From Comamonadaceae bacterium (GTDB lineage: Bacteria > Pseudomonadota > Gammaproteobacteria > Burkholderiales > Burkholderiaceae_C), in the NCBI GenBank assembly GCA_013297985.1, contig JAAFIY010000011.1, forward strand, positions 1 to 49,366: DNA of 49,366 bases, given 5' to 3'. Position 1 is the first letter of the stretch. The number at the start of each line of letters is the position of its first letter. Shown here in pieces: positions 10,151-19,690 of the stretch. A model generated the notes under the pieces. It did no database searches. It saw only the letters and a list, made by a program, of their open reading frames with translations, and was not told the origin of the DNA. The translations under genes were made by a program, and so were the position numbers.

Positions 10151-11479
10151 ATGAAACTGTTCGCTCACGGGCACGCGGCACACCCCGACTGGCGCATGGC
10201 CGCCGACTTGGCCCTGGCGCAGGTGCGCGCCCAAATGGCGCTGCCGCAATATGAATCAGCGCCCGATGTGGGCCTGCTGTACTTCACCGACCATTACGCC
10301 GACCAGGCCTCAGAGCTGCTGGCGCACCTGCGCCTGGGCTTACCGGAGGTGCCGCAGTGGTCGGGCACGGTGGGCGTGGGCGTGTCGGCCAATGGCGTGG
10401 AATATTTTGACGAGCCTGCCTTGGTGTTGATGTTGGCTGGCTGGCCGCATTTGCCTGAGCAAGCGCAGGTTTTTTCGGGTCGCCACGGCTGGCCGCAAGG
10501 CTTGGACGTGCAAGCCGCCTTGGTGCATGCCGACGGCCACACGCCCGATTTGGCCGATCTGATGGCCGACATGGCCGACCGCACCCAGCAGCGCTACCTG
10601 TTTGGCGGCTTGTCTGCCAGCCGCAGCCAAGCCTGGCAGCTGGCCTGGGGCGAAGCCGACGGCAGCGCTGGCGCCACTGGGGATGCGCAGGCATTTACCG
10701 GCGTGCTCAGCGGCGGCATGAGTGGCGTGGCTTTTGGGCCCGATGTCAGCTTGCTATCCCGAGTCACCCAAGGCTGCCAGCCGGTGTCGGTGGAACACAC
10801 TGTCACACGGGCTGACGCCAACGTGGTGCTGACCCTGGACGGCCGCCCGGCGCTGGACGTGCTGTTTGAAGACCTGGGCCTGCCGCCACTGAGCAGCCCG
10901 CGCGACGCAGCTGAACGCAGCGCCACATCACCCCTAGGGCAGGCCTTACAAAAAGTACGGGCCACCTTGGTGGGTTTGCGCGCGGCGCCGGTCGCCGAGG
11001 GTGCAGACACCAGCACCGCCCGGCGGGGCTTGGGTGCCGATGTGGTGGTGCGCCACATCATCGGGCTGGACCCCGGCCGTCGCGGTGTGGCGGTGGCCGA
11101 TGTGGTGCACCCCGATCAACGCCTGACGTTTTGCCAGCGCCATGTACAAGCTGCACGGGCGGATTTGATGCGCATTTGCGCCGAGATTCGCGAAGAGCTC
11201 GAACCCGCCGAACAGAGCCTGGAACTGGCCACGGTATTGGCAGGCTCTGATACCGGGCCAGAGCCGCACCCCGAACGCCGCGTGGCAGGCGCCATCTACG
11301 TGAGCTGCGCGGGCCGCGGTGGCCCGCACTTTGGCGGCCCCAGCGCCGAATTGGCCATCGTGCGCCATGCCTTGGGGGATGTGCCCTTGGTCGGCTTTTT
11401 TGCCGGTGGCGAAATCGCGTACCACCGGCTGTATGGCTACACGGGGGTGCTGACTGTGTTTACCACGTCAGGGCTGTAA
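10151..11479 (+). CDS. FIST domain signal-transduction protein
   Basis: A 442-residue soluble protein matching the FIST_N plus FIST_C architecture. The N-terminal half has GLLYFTDHYADQASELL and WSGTVGVGVSANGVEYFD; the C-terminal half has GAIYVSCAGRGGPHFGGPS, then VPLVGFFAGGEIAY. FIST domains are thought to sense small ligands, perhaps amino acids, and are often fused or linked to signalling outputs. None is fused here. It ends just before dispersed-repeat copy 2. Confidence 0.8.
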   Translation: MKLFAHGHAAHPDWRMAADLALAQVRAQMALPQYESAPDVGLLYFTDHYADQASELLAHLRLGLPEVPQWSGTVGVGVSANGVEYFDEPALVLMLAGWPHLPEQAQVFSGRHGWPQGLDVQAALVHADGHTPDLADLMADMADRTQQRYLFGGLSASRSQAWQLAWGEADGSAGATGDAQAFTGVLSGGMSGVAFGPDVSLLSRVTQGCQPVSVEHTVTRADANVVLTLDGRPALDVLFEDLGLPPLSSPRDAAERSATSPLGQALQKVRATLVGLRAAPVAEGADTSTARRGLGADVVVRHIIGLDPGRRGVAVADVVHPDQRLTFCQRHVQAARADLMRICAEIREELEPAEQSLELATVLAGSDTGPEPHPERRVAGAIYVSCAGRGGPHFGGPSAELAIVRHALGDVPLVGFFAGGEIAYHRLYGYTGVLTVFTTSGL

Positions 11480-11480
11480 C

Positions 11481-11535
11481 GCTATAAAAACAGTAGCTGC
11501 TTACGCTCTATTTTTGGGCGCAAGAGGCCTTTTTG
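11481..11535 (+). repeat. Dispersed Comamonad-type repeat, copy 2
   Basis: GCTATAAAAACAGTAGCTGC followed by TTACGCTC, TTTTTGGGCG and CAAGAGGCCTTTTTGG. It sits between the convergent FIST and DUF1996 genes. Confidence 0.85.
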
Positions 11536-11580
11536 GCATGTGAGTCGCAGGGATATGCGCACCCTTGTGGCGCGGCGCGC

Positions 11581-13440
11581 TCAGTGCCCCGCGTGGGCGC
11601 CCAAGCCGCCGTTGACGATGGCGGGTACCGCCTGCGTACCGGTGGCCACGCCACCCAATCGCCAGCCGTTGGCCAAGCTGCCGTCGTGGCAATCCAGGCC
11701 CCGCTTGAGGCACGAGTCAATCAAGGTCTGCATCAGCTCCGGGTGCCAGCCATTGAACCAGTCGCCGTGCAGCGACCACCCACCGCGCACCCCGTTGCCC
11801 ACGCTGAAGTTGTCAGAACTCAAGCGCCAGCCTTTGCTGCTGCGGGTGACGCGATCGGTGTTGCCCGGCAGCACCGGATAGCTGTAGTGGTAACTCACCC
11901 TCGGCACAGGCACGGGGTGGCTGGCAGGGCAGCGGGCGGTGCGGCGGTTGCCGTCATCGCTGGGGTAGGCCATGTGGCTTTTGTGATCCGCACTGTCTAG
12001 CCGAACGCCGTCCCAGCAACTGGGGAAAAAGATGTCCAGCCGCACCTGATCGGGCACGGTGCACTCGGGAATGTCGGGCACAAAGCGGGGGTTGGCCCCG
12101 TCGCTGGCGTTCCAGCTCAGGCAATGCCAGCGTGCCACGCTGCTGGGCTGCGCCTGACCGGGCTGGGTGCTGGCGGTGCCTGCAATCATGCGCAAACCGG
12201 GCGGAATGGGCTGCAGGCTGGCGCGGTCGGCCACCGCCACTGAGTAATAAAACAGTTCGTGCGCCACCGTGTCGTCGCCCGCCAAGGGCTGCACTACTTG
12301 CCAGCCGCTGGCGCCGTTGGCGCCGTTCGCGGCCGGGGCCAGCAAACTGGGCACCCAGTAGGCCGATCGGTTAAGGGTATCGCCCTGGCAACTGGCGCGG
12401 CCGCTGGTGTACAGGCTTTGCGCATCGGTTTGCGCGGTCAGGCCCATGTGGCCATAAAAGCTGTGCAGATGGGCCATACCGCTTTGGTTGGGAAACACCA
12501 CCGGGTCGTCATAGGCCGCATGAGAAAACGCGCAGTTGATACGAAAAATGCCCAGCCAACCGTCGGCTTCGGCTGAGGTGGGCTGCACCGTAGACCGCGC
12601 CAGCGGCAACGCAGCGGCGGCGCTGGCGTCAAACACCGACAGGGTGGTCCAGCGCACTTCGGTGGCGGGGCCAGGGTCACCACGCTCAGGCAGGGCCCGA
12701 ATGCGCAAGCGCTGTTCACCGGGTCTGAGCAGCTGAGCCTGGCCGTAGCGTGGCATCGCGACATGCGGGCTGACGCAAGGCGCATAGGCGCCGTCATTCA
12801 ATGCGCATTCATGGGCGACTGCGCCGGGCGCTGAGGCGAAGCCAACCGCCACAAACGCATCGGCTGAGCGCGCCGCCGGGGGCTGGGTGATCTGCACAGC
12901 CGGGCCCACCGCCGCGCTGGTGCTAGGCGCCAGGCGATTGCCCGCGCTCCATACCGCGCTGTAGCGCGCAGCGACGAGCATCTCGTTCAAGGTCTCGGCT
13001 GACCAGCGGCCGTAGCCCACGAACACCGTGGCTTGCTCCAGCAAGGCAGCGCTGGCGGCGGGTTCTGTCCAGGCCATGGTTTGCCTGCCCGGGCTGGCGC
13101 GCCATTGGGCCAGGGGTTGCACCGCAGCGCTGGGAGCCCATGGCAGCCAGCGCCCGTCGTGCTGGCGCCAGACGATGCGTGGAGTGGGGCTGGCCGCGTC
13201 ATTGACCAGGGCCACCACGTAGTAGTCCACCAAGGCGCCCGCATCGGCTGCTGGCAGATCCACCACGCTGCGCAGCACGAGGGTTTGGCCGTCGCTGCTG
13301 CGCTCTATGGACATGGGCTCGAACTTGGGCGCAGCGGGCGCCCACACCGGCCAGCCCAGCGCGCCTAGCAAGCACGCCGCAAACACGAAAGCCACCGCCC
13401 AAGGCAGGCGCAGGCGTGGCGGTGTGGGCGTGATAAGCAT
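11581..13440 (-). CDS. DUF1996 domain exported protein
   Basis: A 619-residue protein with an N-terminal membrane or signal segment (LPWAVAFVFAACLLGALGWP). An N-terminal region of about 270 residues carries an Ig-like or pilin-like beta domain (VPRYGQ- and RIRALPERGD-type segments). The DUF1996 domain follows at about 290-560, with FRINCAFSHAAYDDP, HLHSFYGH, CWDG and DSADHKSHMAYP. DUF1996 is common in fungi and actinobacteria and has no settled function. ATG 13440 has AGGTGAG just upstream; the frame is open to 13704 but the extra part overlaps the next promoter. It is monocistronic and divergent from the ABC importer. Confidence 0.8.
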   Translation of the reverse strand: MLITPTPPRLRLPWAVAFVFAACLLGALGWPVWAPAAPKFEPMSIERSSDGQTLVLRSVVDLPAADAGALVDYYVVALVNDAASPTPRIVWRQHDGRWLPWAPSAAVQPLAQWRASPGRQTMAWTEPAASAALLEQATVFVGYGRWSAETLNEMLVAARYSAVWSAGNRLAPSTSAAVGPAVQITQPPAARSADAFVAVGFASAPGAVAHECALNDGAYAPCVSPHVAMPRYGQAQLLRPGEQRLRIRALPERGDPGPATEVRWTTLSVFDASAAAALPLARSTVQPTSAEADGWLGIFRINCAFSHAAYDDPVVFPNQSGMAHLHSFYGHMGLTAQTDAQSLYTSGRASCQGDTLNRSAYWVPSLLAPAANGANGASGWQVVQPLAGDDTVAHELFYYSVAVADRASLQPIPPGLRMIAGTASTQPGQAQPSSVARWHCLSWNASDGANPRFVPDIPECTVPDQVRLDIFFPSCWDGVRLDSADHKSHMAYPSDDGNRRTARCPASHPVPVPRVSYHYSYPVLPGNTDRVTRSSKGWRLSSDNFSVGNGVRGGWSLHGDWFNGWHPELMQTLIDSCLKRGLDCHDGSLANGWRLGGVATGTQAVPAIVNGGLGAHAGH

Positions 13441-13684
13441 GTACTCACCTGCATGAGGTTGTGGAGTCGTTCGCACAGTGTGTAGCCGGTGATGTGTCGG
13501 CCGGCGTTGCTGGCGCGTGAAGTTGCATGAAGCTACCGCTTCGGATGGCCGTCGGCGGTTGGCATGAACCATGCAAGTCCGGTTGGAATGCGTTCTTGTG
13601 TACCAGTTTGCATGCATCGAAATGGTGCGGCTGGTTACATCGCGCACCGACATCCGCCCAACCGACGCCCCCAAGGAAGCCCCC

Positions 13685-15364
13685 ATGCCCCGCTCCACCG
13701 GCACCCCTCCTTCTGTTCAAGCCAGCAACTGTGCTGACCTGAATCGACGCCAAACCCTCAAAGGCGCCGCAGCGGCTTTGGCCGCGCCCATGGCCGGTGG
13801 CGCCTTGGTGGGCTATGCGCCTTTGGCCCTGTCGCAAGACCAGCGGCGCGAAACGTTGGTGGTGGCCAATGAGTTCGGGCCCAACATGCTCGATATCCAC
13901 GGGCTGGGCGCCAACCGGCCCAGCTACGGCGTGGCATGGAACTGCTATGACCGCCTGCTGACCTACGGCAAAAAGCGCGACGCCAACGGCAACATGATGT
14001 ATGACTTCACCAAGCTTGAGCCCGAGCTGGCCGAGCGTTGGACGGTGGACCGCAATGGCTCGGGCGCCACCTTCTTTTTGCGCAAGAACGCCACCTTCCA
14101 CGACGGCACGCCAGTCACCGCTGCCGACGTGAAATGGAGCTTCGACCGCGCCCTGGGCATGGGTGGTTTTTCGCAGTTCCAGATGCGCGCGGGCTCGCTG
14201 GAAGACCCGGCGCAATTCGTCGTGGTGGACGCCCACACCTTTCGCATCAACTTCAAACGCGCCGACAAGATGACCATGCCCGACGTGGCGGTGCCGGTGC
14301 CCTGCATATACAACAGCACGCTGGCCAAAAAGAACGCCACCGAGCGCGACCCTTGGGCCGCTGAATGGATGCGCACCAACACCGCAGGCGGTGGTGCTTA
14401 CAAGGTGGAAACCTTCCGCCCTGGGCAAGAAATCATCTTTGTGCGCAACGAAGACTGGAAAAGCGGCCCGTTGCCCAAGATTCGCCGGGTGATTCAGCGC
14501 GACGTGCCGTCGGCCGGCAACCGCCGAGCCCTGCTGCTGCGCGGCGACATCGACATGACCTACAACCTGCCGCCCAAGGACTTTGCCGACTTCACCACCG
14601 ACAAATCCAAGATCAAGGTGGTGAGCCATCCGCAAGAAAACGCGGTGTTCTACCTGGGCATGAACACCACGCGCGCCCCGTTCAACAACGTCAAGGTGCG
14701 ACAAGCGGTGGCGTTTGCGCTGCCTTATGAACAGATGTTTGCCAACGCCTTTTACGGCCGTGGCGCCAAGATGTGGGGCGCCAGTGGCAACGATGTGAAA
14801 AACCCAGTGTGGCCGCAGCCGCATGCCTACAAAACCGACTTGGCACGCGCCCGGCAGCTCATGACCGAATCCGGCGTGGGCCCGATTGAAACCACCCTGT
14901 CTATTGATCTGGGCGCTGCCACCGTTAGCGAGCCCGCCGCCATCCTGATGCAAGAAGCTCTGGCGCAAATTGGCATCAAGGTCACCATCAACAAGGTGCC
15001 TGGCGCCACTTGGCGTGCCGCGCTGCTGCGCAAAGACATGCCCATGATCTTGAACCGCTTTGGCGGCTGGCTGAACTACCCCGAATACTTCTTCTTCTGG
15101 GCCTACCACGGCCAAAACGCGGTGTTCAACACCATGGCCTACCAAAACGCCACCATGGACCGCCTGATCACCAACGCCCGTTTTGCTGAAAGCAAACCGC
15201 TGTATGACGGCATGGTGAAAGACATGGTCAAACTTGCGTTTGAAGAAGTGCCCCGCATTCCGCTGGTGCAGCCAAGCGTCGACGTGGCTATGCAGCCGGG
15301 CATCGGCGGCTATGCGTATTGGTTCCATGTGGAGCCCGACTACCGTTCACTGACCAAGGCGTGA
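13685..15364 (+). CDS. ABC importer substrate-binding protein, family 5 (peptide type)
   Basis: A 559-residue binding protein. It has a twin-arginine-like leader (NRRQTLKGAAAALAAPMAGG), then the SBP_bac_5 landmarks LAERWTVDRNGSGATFFLRK, FHDGTPVTAADVKWSFDR and VRQAVAFALPYEQMF. ATG 13685 has AAGGA about 10 bp upstream. It is the first gene of an operon of five importer genes and three AtzG/E/H homologues. The ligand is therefore more likely an amide, ureide or modified peptide than an ordinary dipeptide, which is inference from context. Confidence 0.88.
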   Translation: MPRSTGTPPSVQASNCADLNRRQTLKGAAAALAAPMAGGALVGYAPLALSQDQRRETLVVANEFGPNMLDIHGLGANRPSYGVAWNCYDRLLTYGKKRDANGNMMYDFTKLEPELAERWTVDRNGSGATFFLRKNATFHDGTPVTAADVKWSFDRALGMGGFSQFQMRAGSLEDPAQFVVVDAHTFRINFKRADKMTMPDVAVPVPCIYNSTLAKKNATERDPWAAEWMRTNTAGGGAYKVETFRPGQEIIFVRNEDWKSGPLPKIRRVIQRDVPSAGNRRALLLRGDIDMTYNLPPKDFADFTTDKSKIKVVSHPQENAVFYLGMNTTRAPFNNVKVRQAVAFALPYEQMFANAFYGRGAKMWGASGNDVKNPVWPQPHAYKTDLARARQLMTESGVGPIETTLSIDLGAATVSEPAAILMQEALAQIGIKVTINKVPGATWRAALLRKDMPMILNRFGGWLNYPEYFFFWAYHGQNAVFNTMAYQNATMDRLITNARFAESKPLYDGMVKDMVKLAFEEVPRIPLVQPSVDVAMQPGIGGYAYWFHVEPDYRSLTKA

Positions 15365-15401
15365 TCAGCCGCCCCACAAACGGTTTGCCAGCAAGGTCCC
15401 C

Positions 15402-16415
15402 ATGGCTCGCGTGATCCTGATGCGCCTGTTGGGCGCCTTGCCAAACCTGCTGGGCATTGTGGTCATCACCTTCTTGCTGACGCGGGCCTTGCCAGGTGAC
15501 CCAGCCGCCTTCTTTGCGGGCCCAGCGGGCACACAAGAAGCCGTTGAGCAGGTGCGCGCCAAGCTTGGGCTAGACAAAACCTGGCTGGAGCAATTTGGGG
15601 TGTATGTGGGGCAGTTGGCGCGCGGCGACATGGGTTTGTCGCTGACCACTGGGCAACCGGTGGCCGCCGAGATGATTCGCCGCCTGCCTGCGTCGCTTGA
15701 ACTGGTGCTGGCGGCCCTGCTGTTTGCGATGGTGGTGGCGGTGCCCCTGGGCATTGCCGCAGCGCGGCGACCCAATTCGTGGATTGACCACACCTGCCGC
15801 ATCGTCACCACGGCCGGGGTGTCGCTGCCCACGTTCTTTACTGGGCTGCTCTTGGCCTATGTCTTTTACTTTGTGCTGGGCTGGGCCGCATCGCCCATCG
15901 GCCGACTGGATCCTTACCTGACGCCGCCCAAGCAAGTCACCGGGTTTTATTTGCTCGACAGCTTGCTGCAAGGCGATATCAAACTGTTCTGGGCCAGCGC
16001 CAAGCAAATGATTTTGCCGGTGCTTACCCTGGGCATCTTTGTGTTGGCGCCCATTGCTCGGATGACGCGCGCGTCGATGCTCGGCGTGCTCAGCAGTGAC
16101 TTCATTCGCACCGCCCGCGCCAGCGGGCTGGCCACGCCTACGGTGCTGGTCACCTATGCCTTGCGCAATGCGATGCTGCCCGTGGTCACCACCATGGGCA
16201 TGGTGTTTTCATTTCTGCTGGGCATGAGCGTGGTGGTGGAAAAAGTGTTTGCGTGGCCCGGCGTGGGCGCATTCGCCTTGGAAGCCTTGGTGGCCAGTGA
16301 TTACGCTCCCGTGCAAGGCTTTGTGCTGGTGATGGCTGTGCTTTACACCTTGCTCAATTTGCTGATTGACTTGGCCTATGTGGTGATTGACCCGCGCGTG
16401 CGGCTGGAAGCTTGA
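15402..16415 (+). CDS. ABC importer permease, DppB type
   Basis: A 337-residue inner-membrane permease. The N-terminal segment RLLGALPNLLGIVVITFLL is followed by a periplasmic loop and five further membrane segments. The EAA-type coupling loop is at about RTARASGLATPTVLVTYALR. It lies 37 bp after the binding protein and one base before the second permease, so it pairs with that protein to form the channel. Confidence 0.9.
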   Translation: MARVILMRLLGALPNLLGIVVITFLLTRALPGDPAAFFAGPAGTQEAVEQVRAKLGLDKTWLEQFGVYVGQLARGDMGLSLTTGQPVAAEMIRRLPASLELVLAALLFAMVVAVPLGIAAARRPNSWIDHTCRIVTTAGVSLPTFFTGLLLAYVFYFVLGWAASPIGRLDPYLTPPKQVTGFYLLDSLLQGDIKLFWASAKQMILPVLTLGIFVLAPIARMTRASMLGVLSSDFIRTARASGLATPTVLVTYALRNAMLPVVTTMGMVFSFLLGMSVVVEKVFAWPGVGAFALEALVASDYAPVQGFVLVMAVLYTLLNLLIDLAYVVIDPRVRLEA

Positions 16416-16416
16416 T

Positions 16417-17343
16417 ATGAGCGCTGACCCCAGCACCCTCGCGGCCACGGTTGCCACCGGCGCAGCCCCCGGCGTCACCCCCGCACCGCACAGCCGCAGC
16501 GCGGCCTTCTGGCGGCATTTCTTTCATGTGCTGAAAGAAAACCCCTTTACGCTGGTGGCCGTCGTCCTGTTCATCGGCTTTGTGTTTCTGGCGCTGTTTG
16601 GCCGCTTCATCGTGCCCTATGGCCCGCTGGCCACCAATGTCGGGCCTGCACTATCGCCGCCGTCTTGGGCCCACTGGTTTGGCACCGACGCACTGGGGCG
16701 CGACATCTTGTCGCGCGTGGTGGTGGCCACTTCGCTTGACTTGGGTATGGCCGTGGTGGCGGTGGCTGCATCGTTTGTGATCGGTGGCCTGACGGGCGCA
16801 GCCGCAGGGTTCTGGGGAGGCACGCTAGACAAGGTTGTGATGCGCGCCACCGACATGATCATGGCCTTCCCGCTGTTTGTATTGGCGATGGGCATCGTGG
16901 CGGCACTGGGCAATTCGATTGCCAACATCATCATTGCCACCATCGTCATCAACCTGCCCTTCTACATCCGCGTGGCCCGCACGGAGGTGAACGTGCGGCG
17001 CGACGCAGGCTTTGTCGAAGCGGCACGCTTGTCGGGCAATTCAGATGTGCGCATTTTGTTTGTACACCTCATCCCCAACGTGCTGCCGCCCATGATGGTG
17101 CAGATATCGCTGAACATGGGCTGGGCCATTCTGAATGCAGCGGGCCTGAGCTTTATTGGCCTGGGCGTGGCGCCGCCCGACGCTGAATGGGGAATCATGG
17201 TGGCCGAGGGTGCCACCTACATCATCTCGGGCGAGTGGTGGGTGGCCTTGTTCCCCGGTGCAGTGCTGATGCTGGCGGTGTTCACCTTCAACTTGCTGGG
17301 CGATGGTCTGCGCGACCTGATCGACCCACGCAGGCGCACTTAA
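16417..17343 (+). CDS. ABC importer permease, DppC type
   Basis: A 308-residue permease with an N-terminal cytoplasmic tail, an OppC-N-like segment (FFHVLKENPFTLVAVVLF), then GTDALGRDILSRVV and five more membrane helices. The EAA loop is visible as EAARLSGNSDVRILFVHLIP. ATG 16417 overlaps nothing and follows the DppB stop by one base; the open frame reaching back into DppB is not used. Confidence 0.9.
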   Translation: MSADPSTLAATVATGAAPGVTPAPHSRSAAFWRHFFHVLKENPFTLVAVVLFIGFVFLALFGRFIVPYGPLATNVGPALSPPSWAHWFGTDALGRDILSRVVVATSLDLGMAVVAVAASFVIGGLTGAAAGFWGGTLDKVVMRATDMIMAFPLFVLAMGIVAALGNSIANIIIATIVINLPFYIRVARTEVNVRRDAGFVEAARLSGNSDVRILFVHLIPNVLPPMMVQISLNMGWAILNAAGLSFIGLGVAPPDAEWGIMVAEGATYIISGEWWVALFPGAVLMLAVFTFNLLGDGLRDLIDPRRRT

Positions 17344-17356
17344 AGGCCACCTTCTC

Positions 17357-18367
17357 ATGAGCACCCAGACTCTGTTGGACGTGCGAGATGTCACGCTGCA
17401 ATTCAACACCCGCAGCGGCACGGTGCACGCGTTGCAATCGGTGAGCCTGGCCATTGCCCGTGGCGAGACGGTGGGCTTGGTGGGTGAATCGGGCTCGGGC
17501 AAATCGGTGCTGTCGTATGCGGTGATGCGCATCCTGGACGACGCCGCCCGAATCACCGCAGGGCAGGCGCTGTTTGGCGGTGTGGACTTGCTCAAGGCCA
17601 GTGAAAGCGACTTGGGCGCGATTCGCGGGCGCGAGATCGCCATGATCTTTCAAAACCCGCGCACCGCCCTCAACCCCATACGGCGGGTGGGGGACCAGAT
17701 TGCCGATGTGCTCAAGCGCCACGGCCCGGTGCGCGGCGTGGATGCGCGCGACCGTGCGGTGGCCTTGCTGCGCCAAGTGCGCATCCCCGATCCAGAACGG
17801 CGGGTGGATGCCTACCCGTTTGAGATGTCCGGTGGCCAATGTCAGCGGGTGATGATTGCCATCGCCTTGGCTGCCGCGCCCAAGCTCTTGATTGCTGACG
17901 AGCCCACCACCGGCCTGGATGTGACCACCCAGGCCGCCATCATGACGCTGCTGTCTGAACTGGCGCGCGATAGGCAAATGAGCACACTGCTCATCACCCA
18001 CGATTTGTCGATGGCCGCTGACCACTGTGACCGCATAGCGGTGATGCATGCGGGGCATCTGGTGGAAGTGGCCCCAGCGGCCGAGTTGTTTGCCAACCCG
18101 CAGCACCCCTATACGCAGCGACTGATCGAATCCATGCCCGGGCATGTGCAGTCGCTGGCCGCCATGCGGCCGATTGCGGGCAACTTGCCGGACTTGCGTC
18201 GCACTGATTTGCCGCCCTGTCGATTCGTGGAGCGCTGCGCACGCGCTCAAGCCATTTGCCGGCAAGAGCCTTTGCCACACACCCACAGCACCACCCGCTT
18301 TGTGGCTTGTCATTTCCCTGGCGTCGCACCTGTTGAAGCCAGCGCGCCTGTGGCCATCACACCATGA
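17357..18367 (+). CDS. ABC importer ATPase, DppD type
   Basis: A 336-residue ATPase. Walker A is GESGSGKS (about 42-49), the signature is MSGGQCQRV, Walker B is LLIADEPTTGLDV and the switch His is in LLITHDLSM. The oligopeptide/dipeptide C-terminal extension has four cysteines (CRFVERCARAQAIC, then VACHFPG), which in this family suggests an Fe-S cluster site. Its stop overlaps the next start (ATGA). Confidence 0.9.
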   Translation: MSTQTLLDVRDVTLQFNTRSGTVHALQSVSLAIARGETVGLVGESGSGKSVLSYAVMRILDDAARITAGQALFGGVDLLKASESDLGAIRGREIAMIFQNPRTALNPIRRVGDQIADVLKRHGPVRGVDARDRAVALLRQVRIPDPERRVDAYPFEMSGGQCQRVMIAIALAAAPKLLIADEPTTGLDVTTQAAIMTLLSELARDRQMSTLLITHDLSMAADHCDRIAVMHAGHLVEVAPAAELFANPQHPYTQRLIESMPGHVQSLAAMRPIAGNLPDLRRTDLPPCRFVERCARAQAICRQEPLPHTHSTTRFVACHFPGVAPVEASAPVAITP

Positions 18368-19461
18368 GCGCCGCTGCCCTTCAACCCACCCACAGCACCG
18401 TGCCCGATGCACCGGTGGGCGACCTGATCACCGCCACTGCCTTGGTGCGCCACTTCAATGTGGGCGGTGGCATGTTCCGCAAAGGCACTGCCAAGCTGCA
18501 CGCAGTAGACGGTGTTTCTTTCAGCCTTGCCCCAGGCGAGAGCTTAGGTTTGGTAGGCGAATCGGGCTGCGGCAAAAGCACACTGGCGCGGGTGGTGGCC
18601 CGCCTCATCGACGCCGACAGCGGCACCCTGATGTTGGCCACAAACCAAGCGGGCGTTGACGCGAGCACGGGGCAAGACATCTTGCCCCTAGGCGCACGCC
18701 GCTTTGCCGCCGACCCGCGCCGCGCGGATATCCAAATGGTGTTTCAAGACGCCACTGACAGCCTCAACCCGCGCTACAGCGCCTTCGACACCATTGCCGA
18801 GCCACTGCAACTGCTCAAAAAAAAGAGCGGTGCCGCCTTGCAACAAGCAGTGGAACAAGCCGCCGCCGATGTCGGTCTGGCGCCCGAACTCTTGCCGCGC
18901 TTTCCGCATCAACTCTCTGGTGGGCAAAAGGCGCGGGTGGGCATTGCGCGGGCCATTGCGGTGCGGCCCAAATTGCTCATCTTGGATGAGCCCACCGCTG
19001 CACTGGATGTGTCAGTGCAAGCCGTGGTGCTGCAACTGCTGGCCGAGCTGCGCCGCAAGTACCAACTGGCCATGATTTTTGTGTCGCATGACCTGAACGT
19101 GGTGCGCCTGCTGTGCGACCGCGTGTTGGTGATGTACCTCGGCCAAGTGGTGGAGTCGGGCCCCGCCCAGGCGCTGTTTGATGCCCCGGCACACCCCTAC
19201 ACCCGCGCCTTGCTCAGCGCCATCCCTGGCCGCAAAAGCGATTTGCCGCCGCTGCAGGGTGAGCCCAAAAGCCCCATCAACCCCAACCCGCAACAATGCC
19301 GCTTTACCGGCCGCTGCCCCATGGAGCAAGCGGCGTGTTCGCGCACCGCGCCTGTGCTGCAGCGAATAGGCACGGTGCACGGCGCGGCCGAACGCCGCGT
19401 GGCCTGCCACTTTGCGCTACCCATAGCCCCTGTTGTTGATTCCGTCGAAGCCCATGATTGA
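18364..19461 (+). CDS. ABC importer ATPase, DppF type
   Basis: A 365-residue ATPase. Walker A is GESGCGKST, the signature LSGGQKARVGIARAI, Walker B LLILDEPTAALDV and the switch FVSHDLNVV. The C-terminal oligopeptide-type extension again carries a cysteine set (CRFTGRCPMEQAAC, then VACHFA). It overlaps the preceding ATPase by four bases and the AtzG-like gene by eight bases, so translation is probably coupled. Confidence 0.9.
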   Translation: MSAAALQPTHSTVPDAPVGDLITATALVRHFNVGGGMFRKGTAKLHAVDGVSFSLAPGESLGLVGESGCGKSTLARVVARLIDADSGTLMLATNQAGVDASTGQDILPLGARRFAADPRRADIQMVFQDATDSLNPRYSAFDTIAEPLQLLKKKSGAALQQAVEQAAADVGLAPELLPRFPHQLSGGQKARVGIARAIAVRPKLLILDEPTAALDVSVQAVVLQLLAELRRKYQLAMIFVSHDLNVVRLLCDRVLVMYLGQVVESGPAQALFDAPAHPYTRALLSAIPGRKSDLPPLQGEPKSPINPNPQQCRFTGRCPMEQAACSRTAPVLQRIGTVHGAAERRVACHFALPIAPVVDSVEAHD

Positions 19462-19690
19462 TCCCACCCTAAAGACTTACGTGGACGCCAGCCTGGCCCT
19501 GCATGGCTATGAGCTGACTGAAGACCAGAAGAAAGGCGTGTATATCAACTTTCAGTTGGCCGCCAACATTGCCAAAGGCTTTCTGTTCGCGCCGCTCACC
19601 GCCGCCGACGAATCCATTGCGGTGTACCTGCCGCATGGCTTGAATGCTGACGGCGCAAGCCTTGCCGCGTCGGGCTCAGGTGCTGCATGA
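19454..19690 (+). CDS. AtzG-like small subunit (DUF4089)
   Basis: A 78-residue helical protein (DPTLKTYVDASLALHGYELT, then GVYINFQLAANIAKGFLFAP). It matches the AtzG/DUF4089 family, whose member in Pseudomonas ADP forms a complex with the amidase AtzE and is required for its activity or stability. It starts inside the end of the ATPase gene and overlaps the amidase by four bases (ATGA), consistent with co-translation of a two-subunit enzyme. Confidence 0.8.
   Translation: MIDPTLKTYVDASLALHGYELTEDQKKGVYINFQLAANIAKGFLFAPLTAADESIAVYLPHGLNADGASLAASGSGAA

Noticed and set aside
13445-15328. 627-codon minus-strand open frame
   Set aside because: It lies antisense to the well-supported binding-protein gene, has no recognisable motif, and is a typical shadow of GC-rich codons.
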